Under the pieces are notes generated by a model that ran no database searches, was not told the origin of the DNA, and worked only from the letters and a program-made list of their open reading frames with translations. Below are positions 45,601-58,804 of a stretch of DNA of 64,000 bases, in pieces (positions within the stretch are counted from its first letter, which is position 1; every line of letters begins with the position of its first letter). This DNA comes from Taudactylus pleione. Its lineage: Eukaryota > Chordata > Amphibia > Anura > Myobatrachidae. The DNA lies in assembly GCA_031769625.1 (NCBI GenBank), contig JAUIMM010002308.1, positions 124,001-188,000 of the forward strand, written 5' to 3'. The translations under genes were made by a program, and so were the position numbers.

Positions 45601-47859
45601 GTTTTCATTACTTTCAAAGCATTTTGGCCTAAAACAAGCATTTGCCGTTTTCTCTTAAACGCAACATGGGAGAAAAACCATTTCACATCACATTTGTGGG
45701 TCTTGGTCTTCAACACATCCAGTGAAATTTTGAGCTGTCTGTGTTTGCTACAAGAGGAGATATCACAAAGTATGCGCTTTTGTTATTTCCATTGCTTTCA
45801 ATGCATTTTGGCCTAAAACTTGCATTTGCTGTTTTCTCTTAAAAGCAGCATGGGAGAAAAACCATTTCACATCACATTTGTGGGTTTTGGTCTTCAACAC
45901 ATCCAGTGAAATTTTGAGATGTCTGTGTTTGCTACAAGAGGAGATATCACAAAGTATGCGCTTTTGTTATTTCCATTGCTTTCAATGCATTTTGGCATAT
46001 AACTTGCATTTGCTGTTTTCTCTTAAACGCAACATGGGAGAAAAACGATTTCACATCATATTTGTGGGTTTTGGTCTTCAACACATCCAGTGAAATTTTG
46101 AGCTGTCTGTGTTTGCTACAAGAGGAGATATCACAAAGTATGCGCTTTTGTGTTTCCATTGCTTTCAATGCATTTTGGCCTAAAACGTGCATTTGCTGTT
46201 TTCTCTTAAACGCAACATGGGAGAAAAACCATTTCACATCACATTTGTGGGTCTTGGTCTTCAACACATCCAGTGAAATTTTGAGCTGTCTGTGTTTGCT
46301 ACAAGAGGAGATATCACAAAGTATGCGCTTTTGTTATTTCCATTGCTTTCAATGCATTTTGGCCTAAAACTTGCATTTGCTGTTTTCTCTTAAACGCAAC
46401 ATGGGAGAAAAACCATTTCACATCACATTTGTGGGTTTGTCTTCAACACATCCAGTGAAATTTTGAGCTGTCTGTGTTTGCTACAAGAGGAGATATCACA
46501 AAGTTTGAACTTTTGTTATTTCCATTGCTTTCAATGCATTTTGGCCTAAAACTTGCATTTGCTGTTTTCTCTTAAACGCAACATGGGAGAAAAACCATTT
46601 CACATCACATTTGTGGGTCTTGGTCTTCAACACATCCAGTGAAATTTTGAGCTGTCTGTGTTTGCTACAAGAGGAGATATCACAAAGTATGCGCTTTTGT
46701 TATTTCCATTGCTTTCAATGCATTTTGGCCTAAAACTTGCATTTGCTGTTTTCTCTTAAACGCAGCATGGGAGAAAAACCATTTCACATCACATTTGTGG
46801 GTTTTGGTCTTCAACACATCCAGTGAAATTTTGAGCTGTCTGTGTTTGCTACAAGAGGAGATATCACAAAGTATGCGCTTTTGTTATTTCAATTGCTTTC
46901 AATGCATTTTGGCCTAAAACTTGCATTTGCTGTTTTCTCTTAAACGCAACATGGGAGAAAAACCATTTCACATCGCATTTGTGGGGCTTGGTCTTCAACA
47001 CATCCAGTGAAATTTTGAGCTGTCTGTGTTTGCTACAAGAGGAGATAACACAAAGTATGCGCTTTTGTTGTTTCCATTGCTTTCAATGCATTTTGGCCTA
47101 AAACGTGCATTTGCTGTTTTCTCTTAAATGCAACATGGGAGAAAAACCATTTCACATCACATTTGTGGGTTTTGGTCTTCAACACATCCAGTGAAATTTT
47201 GAGCTGTCTGTGTTTGCTACAAGAGGAGATATCACAAAGTATGCGCTTTTGTTGTTTTCATTGCTTTCAAAGCATTTTGTCATAAAACAAGCATTTGCTG
47301 TTTTCTCTTAAACGCAACATGGGAGAAAAACCATTTCACATCACATTTGTGGGTCTTGGTCTTCAACACATCCAGTGAAATTTTGAGCTGTCTGTGTTTG
47401 CTACAAGAGGAGATAACACAAAGTATGCGCTTTTGTTATTTCCATTGCTTTCAATGCATTTTGGCCTAAAACGTGCATTTGCTGTTTTCTCTTAAATGCA
47501 ACATGGGAGAAAAACCATTTCACATCACATTTGTGGGTTTTGGTCTTCAACACATCCAGTGAAATTTTGAGCTGTCTGTGTTTGCTACAAGAGGAGATAT
47601 CACAAAGTATGCGCTTTTGTTGTTTTCATTGCTTTCAATGCATTTTGTCATAAAACAAGCATTTGCTGTTTTCTCTTAAACGCAACATGGGAGAAAAACC
47701 ATTTCACATCACATTTGTGGGTCTTGGTCTTCAACACATCCAGTGAAATTTTGAGCTGTCTGTGTTTGCTACAAGAGGAGATATCACAAAGTATGCGCTT
47801 TTGTTGTTTTCATTGCTTTCAATGCATTTTGGCATATAACTTGCATTTGCTGTTTTCTC

Positions 47860-50800
47860 TTAAACGCAACATGAGTGAAAAATGATTTCACATCACATTT
47901 GTGGGTTTTGGTCTTCAACACATCCAGTGAAATTTTGAGCTGTCTGTGTTTGCTACAAGAGGAGATATCACAAAGTTTGAACTTTTGTTATTTCCATTGC
48001 TTTCAATGCATTTTGGCCTAAAACTTGCATTTGCTTTTTTCTCTTAAACGCAACATGGGAGAAAAACCATTTCACATCACATTTGTGGGTCTTGGTCTTC
48101 AACACATCCAGTGAAATTTTGAGCTGTCTGTGTTTGCTACAAGAGGAGATATCACAAAGTATGCGCTTTTGTTATTTCCATTGCTTTCAATGCATTTTGG
48201 CATATAACTTGCATTTGCTGTTTTCTCTTAAACGCAACATGGGAGAAAAACGATTTCACATCACATTTGTGGGTTTTGGTCTTAAACACATCCAGTGAAA
48301 TTTTGAGCTGTCTGTGTTTGCTACAAGAGGAGATAACACAAAGTATGCGCTTTTGTGTTTCCATTGCTTTCAATGCATTTTGGCCTAAAACGTGCATTTG
48401 CTGTTTTCTCTTAAACGCAACATGGGAGAAAAACCATTTCACATCACATTTGTGGGTCTTGGTCTTCAACACATCCAGTGAAATTTTGAGCTGTCTGTGT
48501 TTGCTACAAGAGGAGATATTACAAAGTATGCGCTTTTGTTATTTCCATTGCTTTCAATGCATTTTGGCCTAAAACTTGCATTTGCTGTTTTCTCTTAAAC
48601 GCAACATGGGAGAAAAATCATTTCACATCACATTTGTGGGTCTTGGTCTTCAACACATCCAGTGAAATTTTGAGCTGTCTGTGTTTGCTACAAGAGGAGA
48701 TATCACAAAGTTTGAACTTTTTTATTTCCATTGCTTTCAATGCATTTTGGCCTAAAACTTGCATTTGCTGTTTTCTCTTAAACGCAACATGGGAGAAAAA
48801 CCATTTCACATCACATTTGTGGGTCTTGGTCTTCAACACATCCAGTGAAATTTTGAGCTGTCTGTGTTTGCTACAAGAGGAGATATCACAAAGTATGCGC
48901 TTTTGTTATTTCCATTGCTTTCAATGCATTTTGGCCTAAAACTTGCATTTGCTGTTTTCTCTTAAACACAGCATGGGAGAAAAACCATTTCACATCACAT
49001 TTGTGGGTTTTGGTCTTCAACACATCCAGTGAAATTTTGAGCTGTCTGTGTTTGCTACAAGAGGAGATATCACAAAGTATGCGCTTTTGTTATTTCCATT
49101 GCTTTCAATGCATTTTGGCCTAAAACGTGCATTTGCTGTTTTCTCTTAAACGCAACATGGGAGAAAAACAATTTCACATCGCATTTGTGGGGCTTGGTCT
49201 TCAACACATCCAGTGAAATTTTGAGCTGTCTGTGTTTGCTACAAGAGGAGATATCACAAAGTATGCGCTTTTGTTGTTTTCATTGCTTTCAATGCATTTT
49301 GGCATATAACTTGCATTTGCTGTTTTCTCTTAAACGTAACATGTGTGAAAAATGATTTCACATCACATTTGTGGGTTTTGGTCTTCAACACATCCAGTGA
49401 AATTTTGAGCTGTCTGTGTTTGCTACAAGAGGAGATATCACAAAGTTTGAACTTTTGTTATTTCCATTGCTTTCAATGCATTTTGGCCTAAAACTTGCAT
49501 TTGCTGTTTTCTCTTAAACGCAACATGGGAGAAAAACCATTTCACATCACATTTGTGGGTCTTGGTCTTCAACACATCCAGTGAAATTTTGAGCTGTCTG
49601 TGTTTGCTACAAGAGGAGATATCACAAAGTATGCGCTTTTGTTATTTCCATTGCTTTCAATGCATTTTGGCATATAACTTGCATTTGCTGTTTTCTCTTA
49701 AACGCAACATGGGAGAAAAACGATTTCACATCACATTTGTGGGTTTTGGTCTTAAACACATCCAGTGAAATTTTGAGCTGTCTGTGTTTGCTACAAGAGG
49801 AGATAACACAAAGTATGTGCTTTTGTGTTTCCATTGCTTTCAATGCATTTTGGCCTAAAACGTGCATTTGCTGTTTTCTCTTAAACGCAACATGGGAGAA
49901 AAACCATTTCACATCACATTTGTGGGTCTTGGTCTTCAACACATCCAGTGAAATTTTGAGCTGTCTGTGTTTGCTACAAGAGGAGATATCACAAAGTATG
50001 CGCTTTTGTTATTTCCATTGCTTTCAATGCATTTTGGCCTAAAACTTGCATTTGCTGTTTTCTCTTAAACGCAACATGGGAGAAAAATCATTTCACATCA
50101 CATTTGTGGGTCTTGGTCTTCAACACATCCAGTGAAATTTTGAGCTGTCTGTGTTTGCTACAAGAGGAGATATCACAAAGTTTGAACTTTTGTTATTTCC
50201 ATTGCTTTCAATGCATTTTGGCCTAAAACTTGCATTTGCTGTTTTCTCTTAAACGCAACATGGGAGAAAAACCATTTCACATCACATTTGTGGGTCTTGG
50301 TCTTCAACACATCCAGTGAAATTTTGAGCTGTCTGTGTTTGCTAAGAGAGGATATAGCACAAAGTATGCGCTTTTGTTATTTCCATTGCTTTCAATGCAT
50401 TTTGGCCTAAAACTTGCATTTGCTGTTTTCTCTTAAACGCAGCATGGGAGAAAAACCATTTCACATCACATTTGTGGGTTTTGGTCTTCAACACATCCAG
50501 TGAAATTTTGAGCTGTCTGTGTTTGCTACAAGAGGAGATATCACAAAGTATGCGCTTTTGTTATTTCCATTGCTTTCAATGCATTTTGGCCTAAAACGTG
50601 CATTTGCTGTTTTCTCTTAAACGCAACATGGGAGAAAAACAATTTCACATCGCATTTGTGGGGCTTGGTCTTCAACACATCCAGTGAAATTTTGAGCTGT
50701 CTGTGTTTGCTACAAGAGGAGATATCACAAAGTATGCGCTTTTGTTATTTCCATTGCTTTCAATGCATTTTGGCATATAACTTGCATTTGCTGTTTTCTC

Positions 50801-52270
50801 TTAAACGCAACATGAGTGAAAAATGATTTCACATCACATTTGTGGGTTTTGGTCTTCAACACATCCAGTGAAATTTTGAGCTGTCTGTGTTTGCTACAAG
50901 AGGAGATATCACAAAGTTTGAACTTTTGTTATTTCCATTGCTTTCAATGCATTTTGGCCTAAAACTTGCATTTGCTGTTTTCTCTTAAACGCAACATGGG
51001 AGAAAAACCATTTCACATCACATTTGTGGGTCTTGGTCTTCAACACATCCAGTGAAATTTTGAGCTGTCTGTGTTTGCTACAAGAGGAGATATCACAAAG
51101 TATGCGCTTTTGTTATTTCCATTGCTTTCAATGCATTTTGGCATATAACTTGCATTTGCTGTTTTCTCTTAAACGCAACATGGGAGAAAAACGATTTCAC
51201 ATCACATTTGTGGGTTTTGGTCTTAAACACATCCAGTGAAATTTTGAGCTGTCTGTGTTTGCTACAAGAGGAGATAACACAAAGTATGCGCTTTTGTGTT
51301 TCCATTGCTTTCAATGCATTTTGGCCTAAAACGTGCATTTGCTGTTTTCTCTTAAACGCAACATGGGAGAAAAACCATTTCACATCACATTTGTGGGTCT
51401 TGGTCTTCAACACATCCAGTGAAATTTTGAGCTGTCTGTGTTTGCTACAAGAGGAGATATCACAAAGTATGCGCTTTTGTTATTTCCATTGCTTTCAATG
51501 CATTTTGGCCTAAAACTTGCATTTGCTGTTTTCTCTTAAACGCAACATGGGAGAAAAATCATTTCACATCACATTTGTGGGTCTTGGTCTTCAACACATC
51601 CAGTGAAATTTTGAGCTGTCTGTGTTTGCTACAAGAGGAGATATCACAAAGTTTGAACTTTTGTTATTTCCATTGCTTTCAATGCATTTTGGCCTAAAAC
51701 TTGCATTTGCTGTTTTCTCTTAAACGCAACATGGGAGAAAAACCATTTCACATCACATTTGTGGGTCTTGGTCTTCAACACATCCAGTGAAATTTTGAGC
51801 TGTCTGTGTTTGCTACAAGAGGAGATATCACAAAGTATGCGCTTTTGTTATTTCCATTGCTTTCAATGCATTTTGGCCTAAAACTTGCATTTGCTGTTTT
51901 CTCTTAAACGCAGCATGGGAGAAAAACCATTTCACATCACATTTGTGGGTTTTGGTCTTCAACACATCCAGTGAAATTTTGAGCTGTCTGTGTTTGCTAC
52001 AAGAGGAGATATCACAAAGTATGCGCTTTTGTTATTTCCATTGCTTTCAATGCATTTTGGCCTAAAACGTGCATTTGCTGTTTTCTCTTAAACGCAACAT
52101 GGGAGAAAAACAATTTCACATCGCATTTGTGGGGCTTGGTCTTCAACACATCCAGTGAAATTTTGAGCTGCCTGTGTTTGCTACAAGAGGAGATAACACA
52201 AAGTATGCGCTTTTGTTGTTTCCATTTCTTTCAATGCATTTTGGCCTAAAACGTGCATTTGCTGTTTTCT
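47860..52270. repeat. Family B 8-monomer higher-order unit, three tandem copies
   Basis: A unit of 1,470-1,471 bp repeats three times. Markers: atgagtgaaaaatg (or atgtgtgaa) at ~47,872, ~49,342 and ~50,811; gtcttaaacacatcc at ~48,281, ~49,751 and ~51,222; and aaacaatttcacatcgc at ~49,166, ~50,637 and ~52,108. Copies are nearly identical, with small changes such as gctaagagaggatatagc at ~50,341. The same marker order reappears at ~55,961 and ~58,166. Confidence 0.85.
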
Positions 52271-55110
52271 CTTAAACGCAACATGGGAGAAAAACCATTT
52301 CACATCACATTTGTGGGTTTTGGTCTTCAACACATCCAGTGAAATTTTGAGCTGTCTGTGTTTGCTACAAGAGGAGATATCACAAAGTATGCGCTTTTGT
52401 TGTTTTCATTGCTTTCAATGCATTTTGGCATAAAACAAGCATTTGCTGTTTTCTCTTAAACGCAACATGGGAGAAAAACCATTTCACATCACATTTGTGG
52501 GTCTTGGTCTTCAACACATCTAGTGAAATTTTGAGCTGTCTGTGTTTGCTACAAGAGGAGATATCACAAAGTATGCGCTTTTGTTATTTCCATTGCTTTC
52601 AATGCATTTTGGCCTAAAACTTGCATTTGCTGTTTTCTCTTAAACGCAGCATGGGAGAAAAACCATTTCACATCACATTTGTGGGTTTTGGTCTTCAACA
52701 CATCCAGTGAAATTTTGAGCTGTCTGTGTTTGCTACAAGAGGAGATATCACAAAGTATGCGCTTTTGTTATTTCCATTGCTTTCAATGCATTTTGGCCTA
52801 AAATGTGCATTTGCTGTTTTCTCTTAAACGCAACATGGGAGAAAAACAATTTCACATCGCATTTGTGGGGCTTGGTCTTCAACACATCCAGTGAAATTTT
52901 GAGCTGCCTGTGTTTGCTACAAGAGGAAATAACACAAAGTATGCGCTTTTGTTGTTTCCATTTCTTTCAATGCATTTTGGCCTAAAACGTGCATTTGCTG
53001 TTTTCTCTTAAACGCAACATGGGAGAAAAACCATTTCACATCACATTTGTGGGTCTTGGTCTTCAACACATCCAGTGAAATTTTGAGCTGTCTGTGTTTG
53101 CTACAAGAGGAGATAACACAAAGTATGCGCTTTTGTTATTTCCATTGCTTTCAATGCATTTTGGCCTAAAACATGCATTTGCTGTTTTCTCTTAAACGCA
53201 ACATGGGAGAAAAACCATTTCACATCACATTTGTGGGTTTTGGTCTTCAACACATCCAGTGAAATTTTGAGCTGTCTGTGTTTGCTACAAGAGGAGATAT
53301 CACAAAGTATGCGCTTTTGTTGTTTTCATTGCTTTCAATGCATTTTGGCATAAAACAAGCATTTGCTGTTTTCTCTTAAACGCAACATGGGAGAAAAACC
53401 ATTTCACATCACATTTGTGGGTCTTGGTCTTCAACACATCCAGTGAAATTTTGAGCTGTCTGTGTTTGCTACAAGAGGAGATAACACAAAGTATGCGCTT
53501 TTGTGTTTCCATTGCTTTCAATGCATTTTGGCCTAAAACGTGCATTTGCTGTTTTCTCTTAAACGCAACATGGGAGAAAAACCATTTCACATCACATTTG
53601 TGGGTCTTGGTCTTCAACACATCCAGTGAAATTTTGAGCTGTCTGTGTTTGCTACAAGAGGAGATATCACAAAGTATGCGCTTTTGTTATTTCCATTGCT
53701 TTCAATGCATTTTGGCCTAAAACTTGCATTTGCTGTTTCTCTTAAACGCAACATGGGAGAAAAACCATTTCACATCACATTTGTGGGTCTTGGTCTTCAA
53801 CACATCCAGTGAAATTTTGAGCTGTCTGTGTTTGCTACAAGAGGAGATATCACAAAGTTTGAACTTTTGTTATTTCCATTGCTTTCAATGCATTTTGGCC
53901 TAAAACTTGCATTTGCTGTTTTCTCTTAAACGCAACATGGGAGAAAAACCATTTCACATCACATTTGTGGGTCTTGGTCTTCAACACATCCAGTGAAATT
54001 TTGAGCTGTCTGTGTTTGCTACAAGAGGAGATATCACAAAGTATGCGCTTTTGTTATTTCCATTGCTTTCAATGCATTTTGGCCTAAAACTTGCATTTGC
54101 TGTTTTCTCTTAAACGCAGCATGGGAGAAAAACCATTTCACATCACATTTGTGGGTTTTGGTCTTCAACACATCCAGTGAAATTTTGAGCTGTCTGTGTT
54201 TGCTACAAGAGGAGATATCACAAAGTATGCGCTTTTGTTATTTCCATTGCTTTCAATGCATTTTGGCCTAAAACTTGCATTTGCTGTTTTCTCTTAAACG
54301 CAGCATGGGAGAAAAACCATTTCACATCACATTTGTGGGTTTTGGTCTTCAACACATCCAGTGAAATTTTGAGCTGTCTGTGTTTGCTACAAGAGGAGAT
54401 ATCACAAAGTATGCGCTTTTGTTGTTTTCATTGCTTTCAATGCATTTTGGCATAAAACAAGCATTTGCTGTTTTCTCTTAAACGCAACATGGGAGAAAAA
54501 CCATTTCACATCACATCTGTGGGTCTTGGTCTTCAACACATCCAGTGAAATTTTGAGCTGTCTGTGTTTGCTACAAGAGGAGATATCACAAAGTTTGAAC
54601 TTTTGTTATTTCCATTGCTTTCAATGCATTTTGGCCTAAAACTTGCATTTGCTGTTTTCTCTTAAACGCAACATGGGAGAAAAACCATTTCACATCACAT
54701 TTGTGGGTCTTGGTCTTCAACACATCCAGTGAAATTTTGAGCTGTCTGTGTTTGCTACAAGAGGAGATATCACAAAGTATGCGCTTTTGTTATTTCCATT
54801 GCTTTCAATGCATTTTGGCATATAACTTGCATTTGCTGTTTTCTCTTAAACGCAACATGGGAGAAAAACGATTTCACATCACATTTGTGGGTTTTGGTCT
54901 TCAACACATCCAGTGAAATTTTGAGCTGTCTGTGTTTGCTACAAGAGGAGATAACACAAAGTATGCGCTTTTGTGTTTCCATTGCTTTCAATGCATTTTG
55001 GCCTAAAACGTGCATTTGCTGTTTTCTCTTAAACGCAACATGGGAGAAAAACCATTTCACATCACATTTGTGGGTCTTGGTCTTCAACACATCCAGTGAA
55101 ATTTTGAGCT
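51450..55110. repeat. Family B block repeated at 40-monomer (7,355-bp) distance, copy 1
   Basis: Rare private variants recur exactly 7,355 bp downstream: taaaatgtgc (52,801 and 60,156), gagctgcctgtg (~52,164 and ~59,519), ccatttctttc (~52,222 and ~59,577), the 2-bp-shorter gctgtttctctt (~53,731 and ~61,086) and cacatctgtggg (~54,511 and ~61,866). A constant offset over more than 3.6 kb means one duplication event or one larger repeat period. Edges are approximate. Confidence 0.85.
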
Positions 55111-58100
55111 GTCTGTGTTTGCTACAAGAGGAGATATCACAAAGTATGCGCTTTTGTTATTTCCATTGCTTTCAATGCATTTTGGCCTAAAACTTGCATT
55201 TGCTGTTTTCTCTTAAACACAGCATGGGAGAAAAACCATTTCACATCACATTTGTGGGTTTTGGTCTTCAACACATCCAGTGAAATTTTGAGCTGTCTGT
55301 GTTTGCTACAAGAGGAGATATCACAAAGTTTGAACTTTTGTTATTTCCATTGCTTTCAATGCATTTTGGCCTAAAACTTGCATTTGCTGTTTTCTCTTAA
55401 ACGCAACATGGGAGAAAAACCATTTCACATCACATTTGTGGGTCTTGGTCTTCAACACATCCAGTGAAATTTTGAGCTGTCTGTGTTTGCTACAAGAGGA
55501 GATATCACAAAGTATGCGCTTTTGTTATTTCCATTGCTTTCAATGCATTTTGGCCTAAAACTTGCATTTGCTGTTTTCTCTTAAACACAGCATGGGAGAA
55601 AAACCATTTCACATCACATTTGTGGGTTTTGGTCTTCAACACATCCAGTGAAATTTTGAGCTGTCTGTGTTTGCTACAAGAGGAGATATCACAAAGTATG
55701 CGCTTTTGTTATTTCCATTGCTTTCAATGCATTTTGGCCTAAAACGTGCATTTGCTGTTTTCTCTTAAACGCAACATGGGAGAAAAACAATTTCACATCG
55801 CATTTGTGGGGCTTGGTCTTCAACACATCCAGTGAAATTTTGAGCTGTCTGTGTTTGCTACAAGAGGAGATATCACAAAGTATGCGCTTTTGTTGTTTTC
55901 ATTGCTTTCAATGCATTTTGGCATATAACTTGCATTTGCTGTTTTCTCTTAAACGCAACATGAGTGAAAAATGATTTCACATCACATTTGTGGGTTTTGG
56001 TCTTCAACACATCCAGTGAAATTTTGAGCTGTCTGTGTTTGCTACAAGAGGAGATATCACAAAGTTTGAACTTTTGTTATTTCCATTGCTTTCAATGCAT
56101 TTTGGCCTAAAACTTGCATTTGCTGTTTTCTCTTAAACGCAACATGGGAGAAAAACCATTTCACATCACATTTGTGGGTCTTGGTCTTCAACACATCCAG
56201 TGAAATTTTGAGCTGTCTGTGTTTGCTACAAGAGGAGATATCACAAAGTATGCGCTTTTGTTATTTCCATTGCTTTCAATGCGTTTTGGCATATAACTTG
56301 CATTTGCTGTTTTCTCTTAAACGCAACATGGGAGAAAAACGATTTCACATCACATTTGTGGGTTTTGGTCTTAAACACATCCAGTGAAATTTTGAGCTGT
56401 CTGTGTTTGCTACAAGAGGAGATAACACAAAGTATGCGCTTTTGTGTTTCCATTGCTTTCAATGCATTTTGGCCTAACACGTGCATTTGCTGTTTTCTCT
56501 TAAACGCAACATGGGAGAAAAACCATTTCACATCACATTTGTGGGTCTTGGTCTTCAACACATCCAGTGAAATTTTGAGCTGTCTGTGTTTGCTACAAGA
56601 GGAGATATCACAAAGTATGCGCTTTTGTTATTTCCATTGCTTTCAATGCATTTTGGCCTAAAACTTGCATTTGCTGTTTTCTCTTAAACGCAACATGGGA
56701 GAAAAATCATTTCACATCACATTTGTGGGTCTTGGTCTTCAACACATCCAGTGAAATTTTGAGCTGTCTGTGTTTGCTACAAGAGGAGATATCACAAAGT
56801 TTGAACTTTTGTTATTTCCATTGCTTTCAATGCATTTTGGCCTAAAACTTGCATTTGCTGTTTTCTCTTAAACGCAACATGGGAGAAAAACCATTTCACA
56901 TCACATTTGTGGGTCTTGGTCTTCAACACATCCAGTGAAATTTTGAGCTGTCTGTGTTTGCTACAAGAGGAGATATCACAAAGTATGCGCTTTTGTTATT
57001 TCCATTGCTTTCAATGCATTTTGGCCTAAAACATACATTTGCTGTTTTCTCTTAAACGCAGCATGGGAGAAAAACCATTTCACATCACATTTGTGGGTTT
57101 TGGTCTTCAACACATCCAGTGAAATTTTGAGCTGTCTGTGTTTGCTACAAGAGGAGATATCACAAAGTATGCGCTTTTGTTATTTCCATTGCTTTCAATG
57201 CATTTTGGCCTAAAACGTGCATTTGCTGTTTTCTCTTAAACGCAACATGGGAGAAAAACAATTTCACATCGCATTTGTGGGGCTTGGTCTTCAACACATC
57301 CAGTGAAATTTTGAGCTGTCTGTGTTTGCTACAAGAGGAGATATCACAAAGTATGCGCTTTTGTTATTTCCATTGCTTTCAATGCATTTTGGCCTAAAAC
57401 TTGCATTTGCTGTTTTCTCTTAAACACAGCATGGGAGAAAAACCATTTCACATCACATTTGTGGGTTTTGGTCTTCAACACATCCAGTGAAATTTTGAGC
57501 TGTCTGTGTTTGCTACAAGAGGAGATATCACAAAGTTTGAACTTTTGTTATTTCCATTGCTTTCAATGCATTTTGGCCTAAAACTTGCATTTGCTGTTTT
57601 CTCTTAAACGCAACATGGGAGAAAAACCATTTCACATCACATTTGTGGGTCTTGGTCTTCAACACATCCAGTGAAATTTTGAGCTGTCTGTGTTTGCTAC
57701 AAGAGGAGATATCACAAAGTATGCGCTTTTGTTATTTCCATTGCTTTCAATGCATTTTGGCCTAAAACTTGCATTTGCTGTTTTCTCTTAAACACAGCAT
57801 GGGAGAAAAACCATTTCACATCACATTTGTGGGTTTTGGTCTTCAACACATCCAGTGAAATTTTGAGCTGTCTGTGTTTGCTACAAGAGGAGATATCACA
57901 AAGTATGCGCTTTTGTTATTTCCATTGCTTTCAATGCATTTTGGCCTAAAACGTGCATTTGCTGTTTTCTCTTAAACGCAACATGGGAGAAAAACAATTT
58001 CACATCGCATTTGTGGGGCTTGGTCTTCAACACATCCAGTGAAATTTTGAGCTGTCTGTGTTTGCTACAAGAGGAGATATCACAAAGTATGCGCTTTTGT

Positions 58101-58804
58101 TGTTTTCATTGCTTTCAATGCATTTTGGCATATAACTTGCATTTGCTGTTTTCTCTTAAACGCAACATGAGTGAAAAATGATTTCACATCACATTTGTGG
58201 GTTTTGGTCTTCAACACATCCAGTGAAATTTTGAGCTGTCTGTGTTTGCTACAAGAGGAGATATCACAAAGTTTGAACTTTTGTTATTTCCATTGCTTTC
58301 AATGCATTTTGGCCTAAAACTTGCATTTGCTGTTTTCTCTTAAACGCAACATGGGAGAAAAACCATTTCACATCACATTTGTGGGTCTTGGTCTTCAACA
58401 CATCCAGTGAAATTTTGAGCTGTCTGTGTTTGCTACAAGAGGAGATATCACAAAGTATGCGCTTTTGTTATTTCCATTGCTTTCAATGCATTTTGGCATA
58501 TAACTTGCATTTGCTGTTTTCTCTTAAACGCAACATGGGAGAAAAACGATTTCACATCACATTTGTGGGTTTTGGTCTTAAACACATCCAGTGAAATTCT
58601 GAGCTGTCTGTGTTTGCTACAAGAGGAGATAACACAAAGTATGCGCTTTTGTGTTTCCATTGCTTTCAATGCATTTTGGCCTAACACGTGCATTTGCTGT
58701 TTTCTCTTAAATGCAACATGGGAGAAAAACCATTTCACATCACATTTGTGGGTCTTGGTCTTCAACACATCCAGTGAAATTTTGAGCTGTCTGTGTTTGC
58801 TACA

